The translations under genes and the position numbers were made by a program. From NCBI RefSeq assembly GCF_004364315.1, contig NZ_SOBR01000003.1, positions 495,087 through 559,086 on the forward strand: a DNA stretch of 64,000 bases, read 5' to 3'. Source of the DNA: Chromohalobacter marismortui (lineage in GTDB: Bacteria; Pseudomonadota; Gammaproteobacteria; Pseudomonadales; Halomonadaceae). The notes under the pieces were generated by a model. It made no database searches, was not told where the DNA came from, and saw nothing but the letters and a program-made list of their open reading frames with translations. Positions 51,141 through 59,662 of the stretch are shown piece after piece. Positions within the stretch are counted from its first letter, which is position 1; every line of letters starts with the position of its first letter.

Positions 51141-52397
51141 ATGTCCATGAAAATCGTTAACGCTCGCCTGCGCCAGAAATCCCAGCTCCACACCCTGGAG
51201 ATCAGCGCTGGGCTGTTCAGCCAGATCAGCGAACAAGACAGCGTGATCGCTTGCCCCGAGGGCGCCATCGATGCCGGCGGCAAATTGTTGTGCGCACCGT
51301 TCGTGGAGCCGCATATCCACCTGGATGCGGCATTGACCGCAGGGGAACCCCACTGGAACCAGAGCGGCACCCTGTTCGAGGGCATCGAGCGCTGGAGCGA
51401 GCGCAAGCCAATGCTGCACGAGGCCGATATTCGTCGCCGCGTACTGGACACCATCGAGCTTCTGGTAGACAACGGCGTACAGCATATCCGCACCCATGCG
51501 GACATCTCCGACCCCAGTCTAGTGGGCCTGAAGACCCTCTGCGCGCTGCGCGACGAACTGAAAGAAAAGATCGATCTACAAGTGGTCGCCTTCCCCCAGG
51601 ATGGCCTGCTCTCCTTCCCCAACGGCATGCCGCTGATGGAAGAAGCGCTGGAATTCGGTGCCGATGTAGTCGGCGGTATTCCGCATTTCGAGTACACCCG
51701 CGAGCTGGGCGTAGAATCGATGAAGACGGTGATTGAACTAGCGAAGAAGTACGACCGTCTGGTGGACGTACACTGTGACGAGATCGACGACCCCAACTCT
51801 CGTTTTCTCGAAGTCCTCGCCTGCGAGGCGTTATTCAATGAATTGGGCTCGCATGTCACCGCCAGCCATACCACGGCGATGCATTCCTACGACAACGCTT
51901 ACTGTTCAAAGTTGTTCCGGCTGCTAAAGAACTCCGGCATCAATTTCATCGCTTGTCCCACAGAGAGTATCCACCTGCAGGGCCGTTTCGATACCTACCC
52001 GAAACGGCGCGGCCTGACGCGAGTAAAAGAGCTGCGTGAGGCCGGTATCAACGTCTGCTTCGCCGAAGATTCGATCTTCGATCCCTGGTATTCCTTGGGC
52101 AATGGAAAATTGCTGCGCAGTCTGGATTTCGGCCTGCATATCTGCCAAATGATGGGCTATCGCGATTTCGAAAATGCGCTGGATCTGATTACCGATAATA
52201 GCGCTCGCACTCTGAACATCCAGGATCGCTACGGCATCGAAACCGGCAAGCCCGGCAGTTTCATCCTGCTTGACGGGGAAGACGACTACAGCGTGCTGCG
52301 CAAGCAAGGCGACGTACTGCTTTCGGTGCGTCGGGGCGAAATCATCATGCAGCGTGAACCGTCTCGGGTAACCAGCGAGCGCTATGTGTCGGCCTGA
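51141..52397 (+). CDS. codA: Cytosine deaminase-like amidohydrolase with altered substrate residue
   Basis: A 418-residue metal-dependent deaminase close to E. coli CodA along its length (FVEPHIHLDAALTAGEPHWN, GTLFEGIERWSERKP, ASHTTAMHSYDNAY, RFDTYPKRRGLTRVKE). Metal ligands are kept: His58, His60, His211, Asp310, with Glu214 and His243 also in place. But E. coli FGHDDVFDPWY reads FAEDSIFDPWY here, so Asp314 of CodA, which contacts the pyrimidine, is Ser311. A different ring substrate (for example isocytosine-like or creatinine-like) is possible. The ribosome site AGGAG is about 12 bases from the ATG. Confidence 0.85.
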   Translation: MSMKIVNARLRQKSQLHTLEISAGLFSQISEQDSVIACPEGAIDAGGKLLCAPFVEPHIHLDAALTAGEPHWNQSGTLFEGIERWSERKPMLHEADIRRRVLDTIELLVDNGVQHIRTHADISDPSLVGLKTLCALRDELKEKIDLQVVAFPQDGLLSFPNGMPLMEEALEFGADVVGGIPHFEYTRELGVESMKTVIELAKKYDRLVDVHCDEIDDPNSRFLEVLACEALFNELGSHVTASHTTAMHSYDNAYCSKLFRLLKNSGINFIACPTESIHLQGRFDTYPKRRGLTRVKELREAGINVCFAEDSIFDPWYSLGNGKLLRSLDFGLHICQMMGYRDFENALDLITDNSARTLNIQDRYGIETGKPGSFILLDGEDDYSVLRKQGDVLLSVRRGEIIMQREPSRVTSERYVSA

Positions 52398-52403
52398 CTC
52401 GCC

Positions 52404-53264
52404 TCAACCCCGCCGCTCCCGCTCCAGCCGCTGCGCCATCAGCGAGGCCACCAGCGGCGTATCGGCGTCGCGGTGGGTGGGCATCGCGAAGCGCGCGGCG
52501 GCGATCTCGTTGGTGTCGATGTCGGCGCTGACGAGGGTCTCGCCGTCCTCGGCCCGCGCCAGCACCCGGCCGTCGACGCCAACGATGCAACTGCCGCCCC
52601 AGAACCAGGCGTCGCCCTCGGCCCCGTAGCGATGCGCCATGACCATAGGCGTGGCGTACATCATGGCGTAGAACTGCAGGCAGATCAGCCAGTTGCCTTC
52701 GTCGTCGAAATCGCCGTCGACCATTCCCGTCGCCGCGTTGACCGGCGTGAGCATCACGTCGGGCCGCTCCAGCATGGCCGCGTGGGCCAGGCCCGGATTC
52801 CAGAGGTCGGCGCAGATCATCACCCCGCAGGCGAGGCCGTCGGCCTCGGCGACGGTGAGCGCCTGCCCCTTGCCGAAATGCTTGCCCTCCTCGTGGCCGC
52901 CGTAGGTGCAGAGGTTGAGCTTGCGATGCACGGCGACGACGCTGCCCCCACATAGACACGCCATGGCGTTGGCGTATTCACCGCGGCCGCAGCGCTCGAC
53001 GAAGCCCACCACGGTCAGCATGTCACCGGCGGCATCCGCCAGCTGGAGCAGACGCGGATCATCGCGGTCCATCGCGACCTCAGGGACGCGCGCGCCCAGG
53101 TCGTAACCGGTCAACGAAAGCTCGGGAAACACCAGGACATCGACGTCCCGATGGCGCGCCGATTCGATGACGCGACGATGCGTCTCGAGATTGCTCCCGA
53201 CATCGGCCAGGACGCAGTTCATCTGGGCGGCGGCGAGTCGGTAATGCGTCCGGCGGGTGCTCAA
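52404..53264 (-). CDS. Nitrilase-superfamily amidohydrolase (paralogue 1)
   Basis: A 286-residue carbon-nitrogen hydrolase. Catalytic triad: Glu in VFPELSLTGYDLG, Lys in VHRKLNLCTYGG, Cys in VMICADLWNPG. Substrate is an amide, nitrile or N-carbamoyl compound; subfamily not clear. The start is a TTG seven bases after the strong site GCAGGAGG; no ATG lies near. It is closely related to the gene at 58590 (FPELSLTGY, CADLWNPGL, PTHRDADTPLV shared) and diverges from the ABC operon, so the two probably act on one substrate. Confidence 0.9.
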   Translation of the reverse strand: MSTRRTHYRLAAAQMNCVLADVGSNLETHRRVIESARHRDVDVLVFPELSLTGYDLGARVPEVAMDRDDPRLLQLADAAGDMLTVVGFVERCGRGEYANAMACLCGGSVVAVHRKLNLCTYGGHEEGKHFGKGQALTVAEADGLACGVMICADLWNPGLAHAAMLERPDVMLTPVNAATGMVDGDFDDEGNWLICLQFYAMMYATPMVMAHRYGAEGDAWFWGGSCIVGVDGRVLARAEDGETLVSADIDTNEIAAARFAMPTHRDADTPLVASLMAQRLERERRG

Positions 53265-53437
53265 AGGACAGGCCTCCTGCAAGGAAAATCAAAACACGAC
53301 ATTATCGCCGACGAGCATACGGCGTACTCGATGAATTTCCTATCAAACGCCCATTGCCACTGAAAATGAATGAGATGACACATCCTAATGCCCAAAACGG
53401 CGGGCTCTCGCGGAGAGCGTGTTATGCTCTTCACATA

Positions 53438-53449
53438 ATAAGTACTTAT
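53438..53449. promoter_or_regulatory. Palindrome in the nitrilase/ABC divergent spacer
   Basis: ATAAGTACTTAT is a perfect 12-base palindrome in an AT-rich stretch 72 bases before the permease start. It could be an operator or a promoter element; the whole 53265-53520 gap must hold both divergent promoters. Confidence 0.35.
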
Positions 53450-53520
53450 AAAAAGCCTTTAATATAAGAAATTTATACGAGTTCAAACAATTACTCCATC
53501 GCGAGTGCGAGGTCCGTGAC

Positions 53521-54186
53521 GTGGAATTACTGCAATATTTTCTCGACAATCTCGAGTTGCTGGGGACCCTTACCCTCGAGCATATCAGCCTGGTAGGTGT
53601 CGCGGTGGGGATCGCCACGCTGACCGGCGTTCCCATCGGTATCGCCATCACCAAGAACGAGCGCATCGCCAAGACCGTGCTCTACATCGCCTCGATCATC
53701 GTGACCATTCCGTCCATCGCGCTGTTCGGGATCATGATTCCGATCCTCTCGATCATCGGCCACGGCATCGGCTACCTACCGGCGGTCATCGCGGTGCTGC
53801 TGTACTCGCAGCTACCGATCATCCGCAACACCTACACCGCCATCAACAACGTCGACCCGGCCCTGCGCGAAGCCGCGCGCGGCGTCGGCATGAGCCAGAA
53901 CCAGCGCCTGCGCATGGTCGAGATCCCGCTCGCGGTGCCGGTGATCATGGCCGGCGTGCGTACCGCCGTGGTGCTCAATATCGGTGTCATGGCCATCGCC
54001 GCCTACATCGGGGCCGGCGGGCTCGGCACGCTCATCAGTCGCGGCATCTCCCAGTCCGACCCGCGTCAGCTGATCCTTGGCGCCGTCGCCGTCAGCGTGT
54101 TGGCAATCATCGTCGACTACGCGCTGCTGGCCTTGCAGAAGCGGCTGACGCCCAAGGGCATGGAACGCGCCGCCGCTGCGACCTGA
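53521..54186 (+). CDS. OpuC-type ABC transporter permease 1
   Basis: A 221-residue inner-membrane permease with five or six helices. The EAA-type loop REAARGVGMSQNQRLRMVEIP near residue 117 contacts the ATPase. GTG start with GAGGT about seven bases upstream. First gene of a permease-ATPase-permease-binding protein operon, the order of the E. coli YehYXWZ (osmoprotectant) family. The likely cargo is a betaine- or choline-like compound. Confidence 0.88.
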   Translation: MELLQYFLDNLELLGTLTLEHISLVGVAVGIATLTGVPIGIAITKNERIAKTVLYIASIIVTIPSIALFGIMIPILSIIGHGIGYLPAVIAVLLYSQLPIIRNTYTAINNVDPALREAARGVGMSQNQRLRMVEIPLAVPVIMAGVRTAVVLNIGVMAIAAYIGAGGLGTLISRGISQSDPRQLILGAVAVSVLAIIVDYALLALQKRLTPKGMERAAAAT

Positions 54187-54248
54187 ACCGTCATCCGCGC
54201 CACTTTCTGTCGACCTGCAAAGACTGCCGACCCGACAAGGACAACTTC

Positions 54249-55430
54249 ATGATTCGACTCGACAACTTGACCAAGGTCTTCGACACGCCCAAGGGCGCGG
54301 TGACCGCCGCCGACCACATCAGCATGGAGGTGCCGAGCGGCGAGATCTGCATCCTGCTCGGCCCCTCCGGCTGTGGCAAGACCACCACCCTGAAGATGAT
54401 CAACCGCATCATCCGCCCGACCTCGGGCAAGGTGTTCATCAACGGCGAGGACACCACCAGCCTCGACACCCAGGACCTGCGCCGCAACATCGGCTACGTG
54501 ATCCAGCAGATCGGTCTGTTCCCCAACATGACCATCGAGGAGAACATCACCGTGGTGCCCAAGCTGCTGGGCTGGGACAAGGCCAGGTACCGCGAACGCG
54601 CCCGCGAAATGATGCACATGATCGCGCTGGAGCCGGATGCCTTCCTCAAGCGCTACCCGAGCGAGCTGTCCGGCGGGCAGCAGCAGCGCATCGGCGTGGC
54701 CCGGGCGCTGGCCGCCGATCCCCCCGTGATGCTGATGGACGAACCCTTCGGCGCCATCGACCCGATCAACCGGGCGGTGATCCAGGACGAATTCCTGAAG
54801 ATGCAGCAGGACCTCAAGAAGACGATCATGTTCGTCAGCCACGATATCGACGAAGCGATCAAGATGGGCGACCGCATCGCCATCTTCCGCGCCGGCAAGC
54901 TGGTCCAGTACTCGGAGCCGGACGAACTGCTCGCCGCGCCCAAGAACGACTTCGTCGAATCCTTCCTGGGCGAGGACCGGGCCCTGAAGCGCCTCAACCT
55001 GGTCAAGGTCCGCGATCTGGCCAGCGAGGAAATCGGCCTCGTCCGCCCCGACGATACGCTCGACACCGCCCTTCAGCGCATCGAGTCCTACGGCTACGTG
55101 AACAGCATCGTGATGGTGAACCACAAGCGTCAGCCGGTGGGCATCATCACCGCCGCCGTCGCCCGCACCACCCAGGGACACTGCCGCGATCATTATCAGA
55201 GCGTGCCGGTGGTCGTCAGCCTCGACGACGACCTGCGCAAGGTCGCCTCGCTGATGTTCGCCCACGACATGACCTGGGTGCCCTGCGTCGACGACGACGG
55301 CCGTATCGTCGGTCAAGTCACTCAGCGCGCGATCACTCATCACCTGGGCTCGCGCTACCGCGCTCATTCCAAGGAAGATGACGGCGCCGCGCTCGGCGAG
55401 GCCTCCCCGTCATCGGCCACCAAGGAGTAA
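54249..55430 (+). CDS. OpuC-type ABC transporter ATPase with CBS domains
   Basis: A 393-residue ATPase. Walker A GPSGCGKTTTLK near 38, signature LSGGQQQRIG near 140, Walker B VMLMDEPFGAID. Two CBS domains follow residue 255 (VNSIVMVNHKRQPVGIITAAV, MTWVPCVDDDGRIVGQVTQRA), which in OpuA sense ionic strength and switch transport on. That suggests osmotic control. Couples permease 1 and 2. Confidence 0.93.
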   Translation: MIRLDNLTKVFDTPKGAVTAADHISMEVPSGEICILLGPSGCGKTTTLKMINRIIRPTSGKVFINGEDTTSLDTQDLRRNIGYVIQQIGLFPNMTIEENITVVPKLLGWDKARYRERAREMMHMIALEPDAFLKRYPSELSGGQQQRIGVARALAADPPVMLMDEPFGAIDPINRAVIQDEFLKMQQDLKKTIMFVSHDIDEAIKMGDRIAIFRAGKLVQYSEPDELLAAPKNDFVESFLGEDRALKRLNLVKVRDLASEEIGLVRPDDTLDTALQRIESYGYVNSIVMVNHKRQPVGIITAAVARTTQGHCRDHYQSVPVVVSLDDDLRKVASLMFAHDMTWVPCVDDDGRIVGQVTQRAITHHLGSRYRAHSKEDDGAALGEASPSSATKE

Positions 55431-55433
55431 GCC

Positions 55434-56165
55434 ATGCCGACGTTGAATCTCTCCGGGGCCATACGCCTGCTGGTGCTCCTGGCGGTTTTTCTAGCCGGCG
55501 TCTGGAGCCAGTCCAGCGGCGTGATCGACGACTTCCTCTTCTATGTGCCCGATATCAAGTACCTGGCCGTACAGCATCTGTGGCTGACCGCCATGTCCGG
55601 CGGCCTGGCGATCCTGGTCGCCATCCCGCTGGGCATCTGGCTGTCGCGCCCCAGCATGGCGCGGATCGCCGAATCCATGATGCAGATCCTCAACGTGGGC
55701 ACCACCATTCCCACGCTGGCCGTGCTGGCATTGTCGATGAGCTTTCTCGGCATCGGTACCGTCCCGGCGGTGTTCGGGCTTTTCATCGCCACGCTGCTGC
55801 CCATCGCCCGCAACACCTACACCGGGCTCAAGGGCGTCGATCCGGCCCTCAAGGAGGCCGCCGCGGGTATTGGCATGTCGCCCGCCCAGCGCCTGCTGCG
55901 GGTCGAGCTGCCCAATGCCCTGTACGTCATCTTCGCCGGCATCCGCACGGCCTTGGCGATCAATATCGGCACGGTGCCGCTGGCCTTCTTGATCGGCGCC
56001 GGCGGCCTCGGCGAGTTGATCTTCACGGGGATCGCCCTCTACGACACCGTAATGATGCTGGCAGGCGCGATTCCCACGGCATTGCTGGCCATCGCCGTCG
56101 ACATGCTCATCGCCATCACCGCCTTCCTGGTCGTCCCCCGCGGGGTCAACCCGGGACGCAGCTAG
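55434..56165 (+). CDS. OpuC-type ABC transporter permease 2
   Basis: A 243-residue inner-membrane permease paralogous to permease 1, with the EAA loop KEAAAGIGMSPAQRLLRVELP near 138. It starts one base after the ATPase stop (TAAGCC ATG), so it is translationally linked. Forms the heterodimeric channel. Confidence 0.9.
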   Translation: MPTLNLSGAIRLLVLLAVFLAGVWSQSSGVIDDFLFYVPDIKYLAVQHLWLTAMSGGLAILVAIPLGIWLSRPSMARIAESMMQILNVGTTIPTLAVLALSMSFLGIGTVPAVFGLFIATLLPIARNTYTGLKGVDPALKEAAAGIGMSPAQRLLRVELPNALYVIFAGIRTALAINIGTVPLAFLIGAGGLGELIFTGIALYDTVMMLAGAIPTALLAIAVDMLIAITAFLVVPRGVNPGRS

Positions 56166-56205
56166 GACGACACCGCCTCCACACACGAGATCCGGCAATC
56201 ACGAC

Positions 56206-56244
56206 AGACCATTACAAAAGACCATCACCACAGACAATCACGAA
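56206..56244 (+). repeat. Three 13-base imperfect tandem repeats upstream of the binding protein
   Basis: AGACCATTACAAA, AGACCATCACCAC and AGACAATCACGAA follow each other directly, ending at the AGGAG ribosome site. They may be chance, or a site affecting translation of the binding protein. Confidence 0.4.
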
Positions 56245-56256
56245 AGGAGCGACACC

Positions 56257-57138
56257 ATGAAAACCTTGATGACCCTGCTCACCGGCGCGGCACTGGCCGG
56301 CAGCCTGGCCACCGCCCAGGCCGACGAGATCGTGGTAGGCGGCAAGGGCTTTACCGAGCAGCTCATTCTCTCGAGCATCACTACCCAATACCTGGAAGAG
56401 CTCGGTTATGACGTCGAGAAGCGCGCCGGCATGGGCTCCGCCATACTCCGCCAGGCCCAGGTGAACGGTCAGGTCGATCTCTATTGGGAGTACACCGGCA
56501 CCTCGCTGATCACCTATAACAATGTGACCGAGAAGCTCTCCCCCGAAGAGACCTATCAGCGCGTCAAGACGCTCGATGCCGAAAAGGGGCTGGTGTGGCT
56601 CGAACCCTCCGACGCCAACAATACCTACGCCCTCACCATGCGTGCCGACGATGCCGAAGAACGGGGTATCGAGACGATTTCCGATCTGGCCGAGACCATC
56701 AACAACGGGGAGACGATCACCTTCGCCTCCAACGCGGAGTTCTACGCCCGTGACGACGGTCTGCGCCCGCTGCAGCAGACCTATGGCTTTCGCTTCGGTC
56801 GTCCCAACATCAAGCGCATGGATTTCGGCCTGACCCTGCCCGCCTTGCGCGACGAGCAAGTCGACGTCTCCATCGCCTATTCCACCGATGGGCGCATCCC
56901 GGCCTTCAACCTGGTGACCCTGGAAGACGACAAGCAGTTCTTCCCCGCCTACGCGCTGACCCCGGTGGTGCGCAAGGACACGCTGGAAGCCAATCCGAAG
57001 CTGGACGAGCAGATGAACAAGCTCTCGGCGCTCTTGAACGATGACGTCATGGCCTCGCTCAACGCCAAGGTCGACGTCGACAAGCAGCCCGTCGAGCAGG
57101 TCGCCGAAAACTTCCTCAAGAAGCACGACCTGCCGTGA
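56257..57138 (+). CDS. OpuC-type ABC transporter substrate-binding protein
   Basis: A 293-residue periplasmic protein with a signal peptide ending SLATAQAD near 23 and the motif VGGKGFTEQLILSSITTQYL at the start of the mature part. Paralogue of the orphan binding protein at 46673. The ribosome site AGGAG is about seven bases upstream. Fourth gene of the transporter operon. Confidence 0.92.
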   Translation: MKTLMTLLTGAALAGSLATAQADEIVVGGKGFTEQLILSSITTQYLEELGYDVEKRAGMGSAILRQAQVNGQVDLYWEYTGTSLITYNNVTEKLSPEETYQRVKTLDAEKGLVWLEPSDANNTYALTMRADDAEERGIETISDLAETINNGETITFASNAEFYARDDGLRPLQQTYGFRFGRPNIKRMDFGLTLPALRDEQVDVSIAYSTDGRIPAFNLVTLEDDKQFFPAYALTPVVRKDTLEANPKLDEQMNKLSALLNDDVMASLNAKVDVDKQPVEQVAENFLKKHDLP

Positions 57139-57257
57139 TCGACGCCTGAATGGGGCCATGCCCTGATGTGCACGATCACGACGAAGGCCGCCCCGATGCG
57201 GCCTTCTTTCTGTGCCATACAGCACGCGTTTCTTCGCCAGCACCCGAGGCCACTGCC

Positions 57258-58577
57258 ATGCACGACCACGCCCCCCTCGACTGGATGCACGGGGTCGATC
57301 TCTCCGCCCTGGACGACGCCCACCTCCACCAGGCCAAGCGCTGTCTGCTCGACCTGCTGGGCGTGGCCGCCGGCGCCACCCGCACGCCGCTGGCCGACAA
57401 GGCCACACGCTTCGTGACCTCCCAGCATGGCGGCGACCGCCCGCTGCTGTTCACCGCCGGCCAGGCCTCGCCCACCGGCGTCGCCTTGCACGGAGCCTGG
57501 CTGATCGACGCGCTCGACGCCCACGACGGCCAGGTGCTGACCAAGGGCCATGCCGGCGTGGCCCTGCTGCCCGGCTTGCTGGCACTGCCCGAGGTGGCCG
57601 ACCTCTCCGGACGCGACTTCCTCGCCCTGCTCGCCTACGGCTACGAGATCGCCACCCGCGCGGGGATCGCCCTGCACGCCACCAGCCCGGACTATCACAC
57701 CTCCGGCGCCTGGAATGCCCTGGGCGTCGCCGCCGTGGCCGCGCGCCTGCGCGGTGCCGATGTCGAGACCTTGCATCATGCCCTCGGCATCGCCGAGTTC
57801 TATGGCCCGCGCAGCCAGATGATGCGCTGCATCGACCATCCCACGATGCTCAAGGACGGCTCCGGCTGGGGCGCGATGACCGGCATCTCCGCCGCCCTGC
57901 TGGCCGAGGATGGCTTCACCGGCGCCCCGGCGCTGACCGTGACCGCGCCGGACGTGGCCACTCTCTGGCAGGACCTGGGCGAGCGCTGGTATCTCCACGA
58001 GCAGTACTTCAAGGCCTACCCGGTCTGCCGCTGGGCCCAGCCCGCGGTGGAAGCCGTGCTGTCACTGCCCGCCGAGCAGCGCGTCCCCGCCGCCATCGCA
58101 CGCATCGAGATCGTCACCTTCCACGAGGGCAAGCGCCTGCATGTGACGCACCCGACCACTACCGAGCAGGCTCAGTACAGCCTGCCCTGGTCCGTCGCCT
58201 GCGCCCTGGGCCGAGGCACCGTGGATGTCGCAGGCGTCAGCGACGAACTCGACGCCCCGGATCTCAAGGCCCTGGCCAGCCGGGTAGAGATTCACGAGGA
58301 TGACACCTTCAACGCCCGTTTTCCCGCCGAGCGCTGGGCGCGCGCCCGACTGCATCTGCAAAGCGGCGAGGTCATCGAAAGTGCCGACGTCGAGGCGCGC
58401 GGCAATCATGATTGCCCCCTCTCGGACGCCGAGGTCATCGCCAAATACCGGGCACTGGCCGAGCCCGTGCTGGGCGAGCGGGCAGCCCGGCTTCTTGAGG
58501 TGGTGATGAGCCTCGAGACACGTCCGGCAAGCGACCTGCTGGCGCTGCTCGGCGCCCCCACATTTTTCACGCAATAG
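57258..58577 (+). CDS. MmgE/PrpD family protein
   Basis: A 439-residue cytosolic protein of the 2-methylcitrate/cis-aconitate (PrpD, MmgE) superfamily: AKRCLLDLLGVAAGA near 30, ALHGAWLIDALDAHDG near 80 and HGTSGAWNALGVAAV-type and KAYPVCRWAQPAVEAV segments. It lies 120 bases after the binding protein gene and 13 before the second nitrilase, all on one strand. Members act as dehydratases or lyases on carboxylic acids, so it may convert an acid released from the imported compound (inference). Start MHDHAPLDW has GAGG upstream. Confidence 0.87.
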   Translation: MHDHAPLDWMHGVDLSALDDAHLHQAKRCLLDLLGVAAGATRTPLADKATRFVTSQHGGDRPLLFTAGQASPTGVALHGAWLIDALDAHDGQVLTKGHAGVALLPGLLALPEVADLSGRDFLALLAYGYEIATRAGIALHATSPDYHTSGAWNALGVAAVAARLRGADVETLHHALGIAEFYGPRSQMMRCIDHPTMLKDGSGWGAMTGISAALLAEDGFTGAPALTVTAPDVATLWQDLGERWYLHEQYFKAYPVCRWAQPAVEAVLSLPAEQRVPAAIARIEIVTFHEGKRLHVTHPTTTEQAQYSLPWSVACALGRGTVDVAGVSDELDAPDLKALASRVEIHEDDTFNARFPAERWARARLHLQSGEVIESADVEARGNHDCPLSDAEVIAKYRALAEPVLGERAARLLEVVMSLETRPASDLLALLGAPTFFTQ

Positions 58578-58589
58578 CGAGACGCCACC

Positions 58590-59432
58590 ATGCACTATCA
58601 GGATCACCTGCGCGTCGGCGCCGCGCAGATCAACGCCAGCCTCGGCGATGTCGATGCCAACCTCGAACGCCATCTCGCGTTCATTGCCGATGCACGCCGC
58701 AAGGGGCTCGAATTGCTGGTCTTCCCCGAGCTCTCGCTGACCGGCTACGGCCTGGGCAACCGGGTGATCGACGTGGCCTGCCCGGCTCATGATCCGCGCC
58801 TGGCCGAGCTGGCCCACGCCGCCGGGGAGATGCAGGTGGTGGTCGGCTTCGTCGAGGAAGCCAGCCCCGGCGAGTACTACAACGCCCTGGCGATTCTCCA
58901 GCATGGCAAGCTCCAGGCCGTGCACCGCAAGCTCAACCTGCCCACCTACGGTGGCCTGGAAGAAGGCAAGCTGTTCACCCATGGCAGCGAGCTCACGCAT
59001 CTTCCGGTGTGCCCCGGCTGGTCGGCGACCTCGCTGATCTGCGCCGACCTGTGGAATCCGGGGCTGGTGCACGCCGCCCTGCTGGCCCGCCCCACCGTGC
59101 TGTGCGCACCGATCAACTCGGCCTCGGGCATCGTCAGCGACGACTTCTCCAACGAGCAGAACTGGGCCGTCAACCTGCAGTTCTACGCCATGACCTACGG
59201 CACCCCCGTGATCATGGCCAACCGCTTCGGCCCCGAAGGCAACAGCCACTTCTGGGGCGGCTCGCGCATTCTCGGCCCGCGCGGCGACACCCTCGCCCTG
59301 GCCGAGGATGGCGAGACGCTGATCGAAGCCCAGCTCTCGCGCACTGCCATCGCCCGCGCCCGCTTCGAGCTCCCCACCCACCGCGACGCCGACACGCCAC
59401 TGGTGCGCGAGTTGATGGACGGCTATCGCTGA
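58590..59432 (+). CDS. Nitrilase-superfamily amidohydrolase (paralogue 2)
   Basis: A 280-residue carbon-nitrogen hydrolase. Triad: Glu in VFPELSLTGYGLG, Lys in VHRKLNLPTYGG, Cys in LICADLWNPG. It closes the transporter operon. Similar end to end with the protein at 52404, so one is a duplicate. Likely substrate an amide or carbamoyl group on the imported compound (inference). Confidence 0.9.
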   Translation: MHYQDHLRVGAAQINASLGDVDANLERHLAFIADARRKGLELLVFPELSLTGYGLGNRVIDVACPAHDPRLAELAHAAGEMQVVVGFVEEASPGEYYNALAILQHGKLQAVHRKLNLPTYGGLEEGKLFTHGSELTHLPVCPGWSATSLICADLWNPGLVHAALLARPTVLCAPINSASGIVSDDFSNEQNWAVNLQFYAMTYGTPVIMANRFGPEGNSHFWGGSRILGPRGDTLALAEDGETLIEAQLSRTAIARARFELPTHRDADTPLVRELMDGYR

Positions 59433-59448
59433 ACCAGGCCCAAAACGA

Positions 59449-59481
59449 CACTCGGCGCCTCCCAAAGGAAGGCGCCGAGTG
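59449..59481 (+). terminator. Hairpin after the second nitrilase gene
   Basis: CACTCGGCGCCT and AGGCGCCGAGTG form a perfect 12-bp stem with a 9-base loop 17 bases after the stop. No T-run follows, but the stem is strong enough to end the operon message. Confidence 0.6.
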
Positions 59482-59526
59482 CGTGTGGAGCGGCGTTTGA
59501 GTCTCTGATCACTACCTCAGGCTTTA

Positions 59527-59652
59527 TCTGAAACGTCGACGAGCGAAGGTCAGACAAGGCAAAAATCAGCGAAAAAGCGGAATTTACGGGGTGTAAATGA
59601 GCAATTTGAGCTGATTCTTAACGCAGTATGGCCGAGCGCAGGCAGTTTCAGA
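59527..59652. repeat. MITE-like nested inverted-repeat element
   Basis: A 126-base segment framed by TCTGAAAC (59527-59534) and GTTTCAGA (59645-59652). Inside lie AATCAGC/GCTGATT (59564-59570, 59610-59616) and ATTTAC/GTAAAT (59582-59587, 59593-59598), so the strand can fold as one long interrupted hairpin. No gene is present. The design suggests a non-autonomous mobile repeat or structured RNA. Confidence 0.5.
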
Positions 59653-59662
59653 CAAAGACTGC

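Noticed and set aside
50915..51160. Plus-strand 81-codon ORF between codB remnant and the codA-like gene
   Set aside because: No family recognised, and it overlaps the start of the well-supported deaminase gene; kept only as an unexplained spacer.
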